From Bacteroides sp. (GTDB lineage Bacteria > Bacteroidota > Bacteroidia > Bacteroidales > Muribaculaceae): a DNA stretch of 64,000 nucleotides. Numbering within the stretch: position 1 is the first letter of the stretch; each line of letters opens with the position of its first letter. Shown piece after piece: positions 38,814 to 48,220 of the stretch. The notes under the pieces are model-generated. The model was not told where the DNA came from. It did not search any database and saw only the letters and a list, made by a program, of their open reading frames with translations. The stretch is taken from positions 1-64,000 of the forward strand of contig JAAVBC010000017.1 in assembly GCA_014803765.1 (NCBI GenBank), written 5' to 3'. The translations under genes were made by a program, and so were the position numbers.

Positions 38814-39734
38814 ATGGACTTAACAAAAATAACACTGCCACGTGATATTGTCACACACTGGCTTTGGCAGCAGCCACGTAAATTCAAGATGTGGCTAACC
38901 ATGATACTTATGGCTTCCGAACTAAGTCATACTGAAGTCATCGGCAATAAAACATATCGAATAGAGAGGGGGCAATTTGCGATAACTATGAAATCGTTGG
39001 CAGCTCGTCTCGAATGTAGTAAGCAGACGCTCCTGACATTCATCTCCAGACTGGAAGAGTGTGGAATGATAAAAAGAGAGCGCCCTTCAGAACGGTTCTC
39101 AATAATTACGATTATAGGAATTGAAGAGTATTTTGGGACAAGCGAAACTTCAGAATTAGCTGAATGTTCCAATTTGTCCAAAAATGATAATAAGACTCAG
39201 GAATTAACGAAGGGTGAATCTACGGGCAACGCTGCAGAAACATCTACATCAATAGCCGTCACGAAATTAGACGCGAACGAATTTTTGCCTCGCGCGTTTT
39301 CTTTCCCTATAGTTTATAATAATAATTATTCTTCCTCCACCGCGCGCGTATGCACGCGAGAGGAAAACTTGAAATTTTTTGAGGAACTCCGAAATTCTGA
39401 TTCATTTTGGGAAGACCTCTCCAAGGGATTAGACATACCAGTAAATCAAGTAAAGAAATATGCAGAACAATCGTTTGGTGAATTTTTATCTAAAGGGAAA
39501 TTAAAATCGAGCAGGGAAGAGGTTCAATCTTTACTTTTCAACTGGATTCGCTCAAAAATTGAAAATAAGAACCGGAATTATCACCCCTCAGACAAACTAC
39601 AACGTTATGCAAATCGTACGCAATCGCCCCAAATATCTAACTCGTTCGGCGGAACCAACTTTGATCCAAGACGTGGAGTTGATGCGCCACCTCGGCAATC
39701 ATCGAACAATCCCAAAAAACGGTTTACATGTTGA
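38814..39734 (+). CDS. Replication-initiation/DnaD-like HTH protein
   Basis: ITLPRDIVTHWLWQQPRKFKMWLTMILMA...RGQFAITMKSLAARLECSKQTLLTFISRLEECGMIKRE. Confidence 0.65.
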   Translation: MDLTKITLPRDIVTHWLWQQPRKFKMWLTMILMASELSHTEVIGNKTYRIERGQFAITMKSLAARLECSKQTLLTFISRLEECGMIKRERPSERFSIITIIGIEEYFGTSETSELAECSNLSKNDNKTQELTKGESTGNAAETSTSIAVTKLDANEFLPRAFSFPIVYNNNYSSSTARVCTREENLKFFEELRNSDSFWEDLSKGLDIPVNQVKKYAEQSFGEFLSKGKLKSSREEVQSLLFNWIRSKIENKNRNYHPSDKLQRYANRTQSPQISNSFGGTNFDPRRGVDAPPRQSSNNPKKRFTC

Positions 39735-40314
39735 TGTTCCGGTAGAATATTTTGCGAAAATACTCTACGCTGCATACACGAATGAAATTTTGAATCGTGG
39801 GAAGGAAATGATTTTGACTCCGGAACTTGAAAAAAATATCTGGGCAATCTCGCGATATCTTACGACTCCGAATTATCGTCTGGGAATATTCTTGGCAGGA
39901 CCGGTTGGTAATGGTAAGACTACAATGCTTCATGCAATTCGGGAGACTTTCTATTTTCTCGCTGAAACGGATAGAAAGGTAGTAGAGCATACCGGGATAT
40001 TCAACGGATGTCCGATCATTACAGCTAAGGAAATATGCAAAGAATACATTGCCACAGCTTGTACCTATTTGCACAGAGATTTTCTGATGATTGACGATAT
40101 CGGGCATGAAGCAACAGAATGGAATGATTATGGATCAATTAAAACCCCAATAATCGACTTCATTGAAATGCGTTACGCACGTCTGAAATACATGTTTGCA
40201 TCATCAAATCTCTCAACGCAAGATATTGGTAGAAAATACGGTCAGCGTATCTCTGACAGACTTGACGATATGATGTTTCTGATTGATTTTACTGATGATT
40301 CATTCAGAGAATAA
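39607..40314 (+). CDS. DnaC-like P-loop ATPase (start uncertain; 39559, 39607 or 39682)
   Basis: LGIFLAGPVGNGKTTMLHAIRETF, FLMIDDIGHEA. Confidence 0.8.
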   Translation: MQIVRNRPKYLTRSAEPTLIQDVELMRHLGNHRTIPKNGLHVDVPVEYFAKILYAAYTNEILNRGKEMILTPELEKNIWAISRYLTTPNYRLGIFLAGPVGNGKTTMLHAIRETFYFLAETDRKVVEHTGIFNGCPIITAKEICKEYIATACTYLHRDFLMIDDIGHEATEWNDYGSIKTPIIDFIEMRYARLKYMFASSNLSTQDIGRKYGQRISDRLDDMMFLIDFTDDSFRE

Positions 40315-40594
40315 TCCCCCCAAAAACACTATAGCTATGAAAAAGAAGAAAGTGCCGGTATTACTTGCTGAGAAGTCATATACTGTTATAGAAGCTTCTC
40401 TCATTCTCGGTGTTACTCGTGAATGGTTTTATGTTTACATAAAAAAATACAAAGAAATCCTGATACCGCAAAAGTCAGGTAACGGAAAACGTCAGCTTTT
40501 CGCAGGATCGCAGCTGATTACTCTTAAGGAGATGGGTGTACCTAATAAGAGAGGTCGGAAAAAAATAAAAAGACTTGAAATGTCTATTAATTAA
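40283..40594 (+). CDS. HTH/excisionase-like protein
   Basis: LLAEKSYTVIEASLILGVTREWFYVYIKKYKEILIPQKSGNGKRQLF; likely start at internal ATG 40337. Confidence 0.55.
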   Translation: MILLMIHSENNPPKNTIAMKKKKVPVLLAEKSYTVIEASLILGVTREWFYVYIKKYKEILIPQKSGNGKRQLFAGSQLITLKEMGVPNKRGRKKIKRLEMSIN

Positions 40595-40599
40595 ATAGA

Positions 40600-40833
40600 A
40601 TGATGAAAACAGTAGAGATGGAAGTTAGTGTCACGCACCTCATGCGGATTGATGCAACTATGAGCGAAACAATGTTTGAGAAACTTATGGAGGCTTCCAA
40701 AAATAAGGGTAGGACGCTCAGTATTTGGGATAGAAAAGATCACGAAGTAATTGACTTCATTGATACCCATATTGAGGAAGAGATGGCTAATGAAGTGTCT
40801 TACAAGATTAATAGCTTAAGAGAAATAGACTAA
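40600..40833 (+). CDS. Hypothetical protein
   Basis: ORF in tight operon context. Confidence 0.5.
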   Translation: MMKTVEMEVSVTHLMRIDATMSETMFEKLMEASKNKGRTLSIWDRKDHEVIDFIDTHIEEEMANEVSYKINSLREID

Positions 40834-40834
40834 A

Positions 40835-41134
40835 ATGAATACTAAAAGTCGGAAAAGGCGAGATAATTTACTCTATCAATTGCGAAAGAGAGGAATCGTG
40901 ATTCTCGCAGTTAGCTATATGGTTCTGCTGACGATCAGTGCCTTGCTGGATGGATTGTGGTCTTATCCCTATGCTAAGGAAGCAACTACAGTTCTCTGTG
41001 TGATTGGATGGGTGGTTTTTCCCATCTATCTTTTCATTGTTTCGTTTTATTGTGTTCAAAGATATCACAATAAGGGCAAATGGAGAAAGATAGATCCAGC
41101 TAAAATTAAAACGACCAAGGAAGATAAAGAATAA
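40835..41134 (+). CDS. Small membrane protein
   Basis: Two TM segments. Confidence 0.5.
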   Translation: MNTKSRKRRDNLLYQLRKRGIVILAVSYMVLLTISALLDGLWSYPYAKEATTVLCVIGWVVFPIYLFIVSFYCVQRYHNKGKWRKIDPAKIKTTKEDKE

Positions 41135-41157
41135 GAAATATTTAACGAAGACTGAGT

Positions 41158-42675
41158 ATGATTAACCTACTATATATAGACCTGTTTTGTGGTGCCGGAG
41201 GAACTTCAACTGGAGTTAACACCTCCCGTCTTGATGGTGAGGAGTGTGCAAAGGTTGTTGCCTGTGTCAATCATGATGCAAATGCAATCGCCTCCCATGC
41301 CTCTAACCATCCGGAGGCTATGCACTTTACCGAAGATATACGGACATTAGACTTGACTCCATTGATGAATCATCTGAAAGAGTGTCGTGCCGAGAATCCG
41401 GAAGCTTTGACTGTCTTATGGGCTTCGCTTGAATGTACTAATTTCAGCCGGGCTAAGGGTGGTCAGCCCCGGGATGCTGATAGCCGGACGCTCGCTGAGC
41501 ATCTTTTCCGCTACATTGAGGAAATACAGCCTGACTACATTCAGATTGAAAACGTTGTGGAATTCATGAGTTGGGGAGAGGTGGATGAAAATGGTAAACC
41601 AGTCTCAAAAGACAAAGGAAGAAGTTATGTCCGATGGGTTAACAAAGTAAAAAAATACGGATATGAGTTTGATTTCCGGATATTGAATGCAGCAGATTTC
41701 GGAGCATACACATCACGCAAGCGCTTTTTCGGAATTTTTGCCAAAAAGGGACTCCCCATTGTATTCCCGGAGCCGACACATTCCAAAAATGGCGGAGAAC
41801 CCACGCTTTTTGGCAATATCAGCAAGTGGAATCCGGTCAGGGAAGTACTTGAACTCGAGGATGAGGGTTCAAGTATTTTCAATCGCAATACACCGCTTTC
41901 TGAAAATACTCTGGAGCGTATTTATGCCGGTCTTATTAAGTTTGTTGCCGGTGGAAAGCAGGCTTTTCTCTCAAAACAGTATAGCGGGAGTCCGAGTAGT
42001 AAAAATATCTCTCTTGATGAGCCTGCCGGCACCATAACTACCATAGATCATCATGCTTTTGTCTCCGTGCATTACGGAAACGGCTTCAATGTGTCTTTGG
42101 AAAGTCCGGCACCCACAGTAACGACAAAAGACAAACTCTCATTAGTCTCGGTGCGATTTATTGACAATCAGTATGGCAATGGTAAGCCCACTTCCATAGA
42201 TTCGGTGTCAGGATGTGTTACCACCAATCCAAAGCAGCATTTAGTTACTGTGAAACGTTCAAAAAGCCAGTTTTTACTAAATCCCCAGTTTTCTTCTGCC
42301 GGGAGCAGTATTGACAAGCCTTGTTTTACACTTATTGCCCGTATGGATAAACGACCGCCATTTATCGTGACTGCAAAGACCGGTGAAACCATAATTGAGG
42401 TCTATGAAACGGATTCGCCAATGACAGTGAAGATAAAGGAGTTTATGGCAGCCTATAAAATCGAAGATATATTGATGAGGATGCTAAAAATCCCGGAACT
42501 CCTTCTCATAATGGGTTTCAGCGATGATTATGTATTGATAGGCACCCAAGCAGAACAAAAGAAGTATATCTGCAACGCGGTTGAGGTTACAATCGCCCGT
42601 AAACTATGTGAAGCTCTATGTGCCGGACTCCGTGACTACGATCTCTATAAGTATTACAAAAAGCAAGCAGCATAA
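41158..42675 (+). CDS. DNA (cytosine-5) methyltransferase with variant catalytic motif
   Basis: LYIDLFCGAGGTSTG (motif I), ASLECTNFSRAKGG (motif IV region), IENVVEF (motif VI), SRKRFFGIF (motif VIII). Confidence 0.92.
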   Translation: MINLLYIDLFCGAGGTSTGVNTSRLDGEECAKVVACVNHDANAIASHASNHPEAMHFTEDIRTLDLTPLMNHLKECRAENPEALTVLWASLECTNFSRAKGGQPRDADSRTLAEHLFRYIEEIQPDYIQIENVVEFMSWGEVDENGKPVSKDKGRSYVRWVNKVKKYGYEFDFRILNAADFGAYTSRKRFFGIFAKKGLPIVFPEPTHSKNGGEPTLFGNISKWNPVREVLELEDEGSSIFNRNTPLSENTLERIYAGLIKFVAGGKQAFLSKQYSGSPSSKNISLDEPAGTITTIDHHAFVSVHYGNGFNVSLESPAPTVTTKDKLSLVSVRFIDNQYGNGKPTSIDSVSGCVTTNPKQHLVTVKRSKSQFLLNPQFSSAGSSIDKPCFTLIARMDKRPPFIVTAKTGETIIEVYETDSPMTVKIKEFMAAYKIEDILMRMLKIPELLLIMGFSDDYVLIGTQAEQKKYICNAVEVTIARKLCEALCAGLRDYDLYKYYKKQAA

Positions 42676-43232
42676 TGAAACAGTATAACATCACTCCCGA
42701 CAATATCCGGGACTATATGAGAAACTATCAGTTTGATTTCCCTTTAGATATTGACGATAAGGCAGGATTGGACTACAAAGATGAAGAAACGCAGGCAATA
42801 CCTCATAACTCCGGCATCTATCAGAAAATGAATAAGACAAGATGTGTAAAGTTGGAGATAACCTCGTTTCGGGGCATAAGTTGGGGCGCAATACACTACT
42901 ACGGAAGACTGTATGCCGATGGCATTGACTTTCAGCGTCTCGATAATCCCAAAACAACAACATCAAATTGGAAGGTTAAAAAGATAAATCCATTCTATCA
43001 ATGGAGGTATGAATTTGATCTGCGAAGACCTGTAACGCAGGAGGAGATTAATCACGATCCTGACAGGTGGGAGGGTTATCAGCTTGGCGCATTTACGACA
43101 AGTTTTGACACTAAGGAAGAGATTATTGCTCTTGCAAAGGAGTGTTTCAAGATGAGGTTCAAAGGAGAGTGGGAGTTGTGGGTGGAAGATTGCACAGTAG
43201 CCAAGTATAATGTATATCAGATTGAGTTATGA
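42675..43232 (+). CDS. Hypothetical ICE protein
   Basis: ORF adjoining methyltransferase (1-nt overlap). Confidence 0.6.
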   Translation: MKQYNITPDNIRDYMRNYQFDFPLDIDDKAGLDYKDEETQAIPHNSGIYQKMNKTRCVKLEITSFRGISWGAIHYYGRLYADGIDFQRLDNPKTTTSNWKVKKINPFYQWRYEFDLRRPVTQEEINHDPDRWEGYQLGAFTTSFDTKEEIIALAKECFKMRFKGEWELWVEDCTVAKYNVYQIEL

Positions 43233-43250
43233 AAAAGATGTATTTGAAGA

Positions 43251-43628
43251 ATGAAGACAACACTAACAATAGAAGAAAGTCAACGCCTGATAGAATTGGG
43301 AGTTGACCCGAAGATGGCAAGTTTGAAAAAATTTGTTAACATCCATCCCGAAGTGCTTAAAGGTAATGCCGAATATGCTAAACCTTGGGGATGGTTCCCA
43401 AAGTTCCGATTGGAGGACATCATGAGTATTCTCCCGAAAGAGATTGAGATTGAGGGCGAAAAAGAGGATTTGAATATAGTAATGGATAATTTTGGTGCCC
43501 TTGTAGGTTATCCTAAGTTCCATGAAAAACACGGATGTGCGTTTGTCAATCCCGAACTCATAGACGCACTATATTCACTTCTTATCTGGTGTCAGGAAAA
43601 CAAAATCATTAAACTTAAGGAGGACTGA
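43251..43628 (+). CDS. Hypothetical protein
   Basis: ORF in operon. Confidence 0.6.
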   Translation: MKTTLTIEESQRLIELGVDPKMASLKKFVNIHPEVLKGNAEYAKPWGWFPKFRLEDIMSILPKEIEIEGEKEDLNIVMDNFGALVGYPKFHEKHGCAFVNPELIDALYSLLIWCQENKIIKLKED

Positions 43629-43629
43629 T

Positions 43630-43827
43630 ATGGCGTGGTTAGCAGTAGATGGAGACGGTACGGAGTTTATCTTCCAGTATGAACCCTATAGATTTTGGGA
43701 TGACAGACTGAGAGAATGGAACAGAAGGGAAATATGCAATCCGTGCATTAAACTCCCATCTGGCTTAATAGAAAAATTGATAGGTCGACCGCTGACGTGG
43801 GAGGATGAACCCGTGAAATTAACTTAA
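43630..43827 (+). CDS. Hypothetical protein
   Basis: ORF in operon. Confidence 0.5.
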   Translation: MAWLAVDGDGTEFIFQYEPYRFWDDRLREWNRREICNPCIKLPSGLIEKLIGRPLTWEDEPVKLT

Positions 43828-43841
43828 ATCAGATATAATAA

Positions 43842-44093
43842 ATGAATAAAAATCTAAGAATCTATGGTACACTCCACATAGAAGCAAAATGTGATCGGTG
43901 TGGTGATGTTTCAGAGGTCAAGCAATATTGCGATTATAATGATTGGTTGACTGGATATGACATAGACATTACCTTATCAGGCAACGAAATCAAAGAGACT
44001 TTAGAAATGCGCGGATGGAGAGAAGTAAATGGTAAATTCCTATGCCCCCATTGCGTAGTAGAGCTAAAATCTAAAAGATGCAAAGGCTTATGA
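43842..44093 (+). CDS. Hypothetical zinc-binding protein
   Basis: CDRCGD and CPHC motifs. Confidence 0.5.
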   Translation: MNKNLRIYGTLHIEAKCDRCGDVSEVKQYCDYNDWLTGYDIDITLSGNEIKETLEMRGWREVNGKFLCPHCVVELKSKRCKGL

Positions 44094-44141
44094 AGCCTCA
44101 AATAGGATTATTGCTAATCTCTACCGACAAAATCAGCGATA

Positions 44142-44534
44142 ATGGCATTCAGCAAGAAGATACGTCAGCTGGTCTATGACAAGTGCGGAGGGCATTGCGC
44201 CTACTGCGGACGAGAAATAGCCTACAAGGATATGCAGATAGACCACGTTATACCCATGCTTCGAGGCTTTCCCGATTGGCAAATTGAGATGGGCGGTTAT
44301 ACACGAGGAACAAATGATATTTCTAATCTACTCCCTGCGTGTCGTATGTGCAACTTCCGAAAGGGCACATTAGAAATTGAAGAATTCCGCCAACAAATAG
44401 CACAACAAGCGGAAAGGCTATGCAAGACATTTCAAGGCAGAATGTCGCTCGCTTATGGATTGATTGAGCGCGTCAACAAGCCGATTGTGTTTTACTTTGA
44501 AACTATAACCGACAAACGTGCCAATACTCATTGA
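44142..44534 (+). CDS. HNH endonuclease
   Basis: KCGGHCAYCGREIAYKDMQIDHVIPMLRG...NDISNLLPACRMCNFRKGT. Confidence 0.92.
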   Translation: MAFSKKIRQLVYDKCGGHCAYCGREIAYKDMQIDHVIPMLRGFPDWQIEMGGYTRGTNDISNLLPACRMCNFRKGTLEIEEFRQQIAQQAERLCKTFQGRMSLAYGLIERVNKPIVFYFETITDKRANTH

Positions 44535-44564
44535 CTATTGATGCTTCATGAAAGAAAATAAAAG

Positions 44565-44927
44565 ATGACAACTATTGAGAAAAAGGCACATGATTATGTG
44601 CAAGGAATATGGGCGGAATTAGCTATGAAATTTAGCAATGAGCCTTGGAATGAATGGAAGAAGGCACTTGAAAATATCTATCTGAGAGGTGCTAAAGATG
44701 CAATTGAAGGACTTTGGCGTGATCCCGGAGAATTGACAACATTCGAGGCTAATGCTGAAATAATAGCAGTTTATAGAACATATTATAAAGGCAGATGGCT
44801 CACGATCCATAGTATTCATGATGCATCAGACTGGCAAGAACCTGATATTACGGAGATGCATAAGGGAGATGAACTACTGGCATGGCTGCCCTTCCCGAAG
44901 TTGACACTCCCGAAACATTTAGTATAA
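44565..44927 (+). CDS. Hypothetical protein
   Basis: ORF in operon. Confidence 0.5.
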   Translation: MTTIEKKAHDYVQGIWAELAMKFSNEPWNEWKKALENIYLRGAKDAIEGLWRDPGELTTFEANAEIIAVYRTYYKGRWLTIHSIHDASDWQEPDITEMHKGDELLAWLPFPKLTLPKHLV

Positions 44928-44943
44928 CATTTAATCATTAAAA

Positions 44944-45156
44944 ATGATAACAGCATTAGAACGAAGAAAACATAATATCTGCAAACATGCAGATAGAGCG
45001 ATCAAGGAAATTGATGCCGTAATAGTGCGTTTAACTAAAGCACATTACTTGGCACATGGAGGAGAAATCCCTTTTATAATCTCACAAGCCATTCAGGATT
45101 TGCGAGATGTTAAATCTAAGGTTATAGTAATATCAAACCACCACAAAGAGAGCTGA
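44944..45156 (+). CDS. Hypothetical protein
   Basis: ORF in operon. Confidence 0.45.
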   Translation: MITALERRKHNICKHADRAIKEIDAVIVRLTKAHYLAHGGEIPFIISQAIQDLRDVKSKVIVISNHHKES

Positions 45157-45308
45157 TGAAAGCAAGATTAAGAAGTTCCGGAAAGATTGTAGAAGTTGAG
45201 CTGTTCCGACTAAATGCCGTATATAGGGATAGCCAGAATGGAAAGTATTATAGCCGGTTTGATCTGATCTTTGAGGGATTAGAGTCAGACAGTATAGATA
45301 CCAATTAA
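45156..45308 (+). CDS. Short hypothetical protein (50 aa)
   Basis: MKARLRSSGKIVEVELFRLNAVYRDSQNGKYYSRFDLIFEGLESDSIDTN, tightly coupled to previous stop. Confidence 0.4.
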   Translation: MKARLRSSGKIVEVELFRLNAVYRDSQNGKYYSRFDLIFEGLESDSIDTN

Positions 45309-45354
45309 AATTGTTGATTGCCTTTATAGGTAAGTGTTTAGTTAATTAAGGATG

Positions 45355-45390
45355 ATGTCGGGAGTGAGTGATTACTCCCGACATTTTATT
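45355..45390 (+). terminator. Rho-independent terminator
   Basis: atgtcgggagt-gagtgatt-actcccgacat followed by T-rich tail. Confidence 0.8.
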
Positions 45391-45592
45391 TATTTTTGTA
45401 TTACTTCAGCAGATTATTTCTAAAGGATTGAAATCTATAATAAAAAATAGTGTAAGGTATTTCTTTTCCCTCATGAAATATGCTTACCTTTGTTCTTGAA
45501 AGATAATTTGTATCTTATCTCGATAAATTCATTATGTTAACGTTATTTTTAAATCTAACTGCATGATAGCTGTCCGGGAGGATCGCTGACAT

Positions 45593-45634
45593 AAAATAAT
45601 AAAGACCGAAAAGAGTTTCGGTCTTTATTATTTT
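45593..45634. terminator. Bidirectional terminator hairpin
   Basis: aaaataataaagaccgaaa-agag-tttcggtctttattatttt. Confidence 0.8.
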
Positions 45635-45644
45635 AAGAGGGTTC

Positions 45645-45830
45645 TCAGTCAATCTTAATTTCATCCCTTGGAAGTTCAATCAACGCACCACTGGAGAGCT
45701 CCACCATAAGACCTCTCTCTGTCTCCTCAATAATAGTACCTCTCTCGTAACCTCTGAATGGTACGAAGATCTCGCACTGTTTCCCATACTCGGGAAAGTT
45801 AATATTTGGATTTTCCATATTTGTTTCCAT
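45645..45830 (-). CDS. Hypothetical protein
   Basis: ORF immediately upstream of a terminator. Confidence 0.5.
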   Translation of the reverse strand: METNMENPNINFPEYGKQCEIFVPFRGYERGTIIEETERGLMVELSSGALIELPRDEIKID

Positions 45831-45863
45831 ACTGATAGATTAACGTGGTTATGCTTGTAAATA

Positions 45864-46082
45864 TTATTCCCCTTCTTTACACTCTGACCGGGTAATATAA
45901 TCATAGATTCTCTTAACTACCCATAACCCATACTTTTCATCATCTGACATTTCCTGATTTACCATTACACCAGGAAATATTATTTGCTGAGAGATTCTCC
46001 GCTCCAAGGCTATCAGACCACCCGGAACATCGTCCGGGTTAAGTCCAACTGCTTCTAAAAATTTTCTTGCTTCTTCATTCAT
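45864..46082 (-). CDS. Hypothetical protein
   Basis: ORF in - operon. Confidence 0.5.
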   Translation of the reverse strand: MNEEARKFLEAVGLNPDDVPGGLIALERRISQQIIFPGVMVNQEMSDDEKYGLWVVKRIYDYITRSECKEGE

Positions 46083-46092
46083 ATCCGATAGT

Positions 46093-46590
46093 TTAAAAAT
46101 GATAGTCTAATACTGCGCCGATATAGAGCTTCTCACCGATTTTAAGGTCTTGAATATAGTCCAGAAAATCCGCTGATTGATTGGCATATCCGGCTTGATT
46201 GTAGAAATCCGTTACAAAAAGGATGGAAGTATCGAGAGGATTGGCGATGCATTTTTCCAAGATACGTCTCGGTCCCAAGTTCTTGAAGTAATTATAGCTT
46301 GATACAGTAGATGCCAGTCGGTGGATTCTATTGACATGGCTACGGATGAAATCATCCAAACCTCCAATCAAAGTGAAGGACTCCCCATCCGGATTAAGTC
46401 GGAGACCTATTCGTGCGCAAAGTTCGCGAGTCGAATTTTTAAGGGCATCGTAACGATTTTCATCAGTTATGTGCTGCACATAGTCGATGATTGGGGCGTT
46501 TGTTCCGCCTGATACGCAATCTACGTCATCCTTCAGATATTCATCCTTTGGGATTGGCGATAGCGATAACTGTAGAATTAAGCTGTGCAT
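46093..46590 (-). CDS. Hypothetical protein directly downstream of structured module A
   Basis: Start codon abuts module at 46590/46591. Confidence 0.55.
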   Translation of the reverse strand: MHSLILQLSLSPIPKDEYLKDDVDCVSGGTNAPIIDYVQHITDENRYDALKNSTRELCARIGLRLNPDGESFTLIGGLDDFIRSHVNRIHRLASTVSSYNYFKNLGPRRILEKCIANPLDTSILFVTDFYNQAGYANQSADFLDYIQDLKIGEKLYIGAVLDYHF

Positions 46591-47274
46591 AGTTGTAAGC
46601 GTTTAAGATTTAATTTTTTCCCTTTTGAACCCCGAAGGGTTTATCTGACAGGGAAGATTTTATATGCAAGTTTGAACAATGCGTGTTGGAGATGATGCAA
46701 GGATATTATCGGAGAAATTTGAGGAATACCGCTATTTTTCAGCCCGAAGGGCGAAAAAGAAAAATGGTGGAAGGCTGCCACAAATTTCTCCGATAATAAG
46801 CGTAAGCGTTCCTTTCATCATCTCCGACAGGGATTGTAACTTAGCATATAAAATATTACCTGTCAGATAAACCCAAGGATTTCAAAAGAGCCAATAGACC
46901 TCACAATATCCAAACATCATACGTTCCACCCCTCATTATAAAAATTACTCACAATCTTCATATCACTTAATCTTCCAGGTCTGACAACGATCGAACCAAC
47001 GAATCTTTCCAAACTGCGCGGAGATAAACAGAAATCCTTAAGTATTGCGTGAAGCGCAAACCTGAGGATTTCTGTTTATCTCGGCGCGAAATGCGCAGCC
47101 ACAATACCTCCAACCTACTAAGTTCAGCCTACTCGCAAGAGAAATTACTTGAAGTGGAGCGTCAGCGACTCTTGATGTAATTTCTATTACGAGGAGAGAT
47201 GAACTTCCTAAAAATCAAATCGGCTGTCAGGCACTCTTCTGCTAAACTTGTTTTAGTGAAGAGTGGCGACAGCC
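46591..47274 (-). ncRNA. Multi-hairpin structured noncoding module, copy A (candidate large structured RNA; strand inferred)
   Basis: Four consecutive long hairpins; outer stem 46637-46652/46859-46874 perfect; paralogous copy at 48353-49052 with compensatory changes. Confidence 0.6.
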
Positions 47275-47379
47275 ACCCACCCATTTTTCCTATCGTGCTA
47301 TCAGAATCTAACCAGCGATGCCCCACTACTATTCAATCCGCTTCAAACTTAATGAAAAAGCAGGGAATTAATAGATTCC

Positions 47380-47676
47380 CTACTTTAGCCATCTGCAAGG
47401 CTCAATGGTGCGGTCAAGAAGAGCCAGCCATACCACCATTTCTGCCATCTCGTTCATGGAATCATAGGTGCTTACGATATCATATTTGAGAAATTTTCGG
47501 GTCACGAAATATTTGTTCTTAGTCTGACATTCCTTTTCTTCCCATGTTCCAATCTCATGTTCACCATTAGTGTCTTCGATCGTGAATATCCCGGTGGAAT
47601 AAAACCTGACAAGCAGATAAAGCTTTGATGTTCCATCGGCATAGATTTTGAAATCATCGTGTTTCATAACATTCAC
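47380..47676 (-). CDS. Hypothetical protein
   Basis: ORF overlapping upstream CDS by 23 nt. Confidence 0.45.
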   Translation of the reverse strand: MNVMKHDDFKIYADGTSKLYLLVRFYSTGIFTIEDTNGEHEIGTWEEKECQTKNKYFVTRKFLKYDIVSTYDSMNEMAEMVVWLALLDRTIEPCRWLK

Positions 47677-48052
47677 ATGATAAGGTCTCCTCCTTCTTAA
47701 ATCTTGCGAGCAAAGATTTAAGCCTATTATCCAAAATGTTTTTTAGGGGAGTCGGATTGAATTCTTCCTGTAGGCGTACAGCCAATTTCTTCTCAATACC
47801 ATACTGCGCGAGATCGGCTTCCAGTTCCATCAGTCCTTTGAGGGAAAAATAACCATACTCATCTTCTATCGGTCCGACTTCTATGCCGAACATTGTAATA
47901 TCATCACCTTCGGGGGTGCCTTCAAGAATAAACCATCGGATGCTCCCAAGAGCAAAAATTGCTACGCAAACGGCTTCATCACCTTTCCCATCCTGAGAGT
48001 ATAAGGGGAATTGACAAAGTCTCTTCTTTGCTTCCTCTGTAATTGTATTCAT
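47654..48052 (-). CDS. Hypothetical protein
   Basis: Acidic ORF (DUF2958-like appearance). Confidence 0.6.
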   Translation of the reverse strand: MNTITEEAKKRLCQFPLYSQDGKGDEAVCVAIFALGSIRWFILEGTPEGDDITMFGIEVGPIEDEYGYFSLKGLMELEADLAQYGIEKKLAVRLQEEFNPTPLKNILDNRLKSLLARFKKEETLSCECYETR

Positions 48053-48072
48053 ATAAATATACTTTAATGTGG

Positions 48073-48143
48073 TGGTGAAAGAGAGAATCGAACTCTCATT
48101 TTCGCAAGGTACGCGAGGTTTTAACCACTTAAACTATTTCACC
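48073..48143 (-). tRNA. tRNA-like gene (anticodon ambiguous, possible ACC; possibly degenerate)
   Basis: Acceptor GGTGAAA/TTTCACC, D-arm GTTT-AAGTGGTTA-AAAC, T-arm GAGAG-TTCGATT-CTCTC; anticodon stem imperfect. Confidence 0.55.
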
Positions 48144-48220
48144 AGTCATAATCCTCTATTTTCACAAACCGAAGATTACTGCTCAATTAACTAAATATTC
48201 AATCAAATTTCTACAGTAAC

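Noticed and set aside
47199-47489. 96-aa + strand ORF
   Set aside because: Overlaps structured hairpin module and opposite-strand CDS; composition not protein-like
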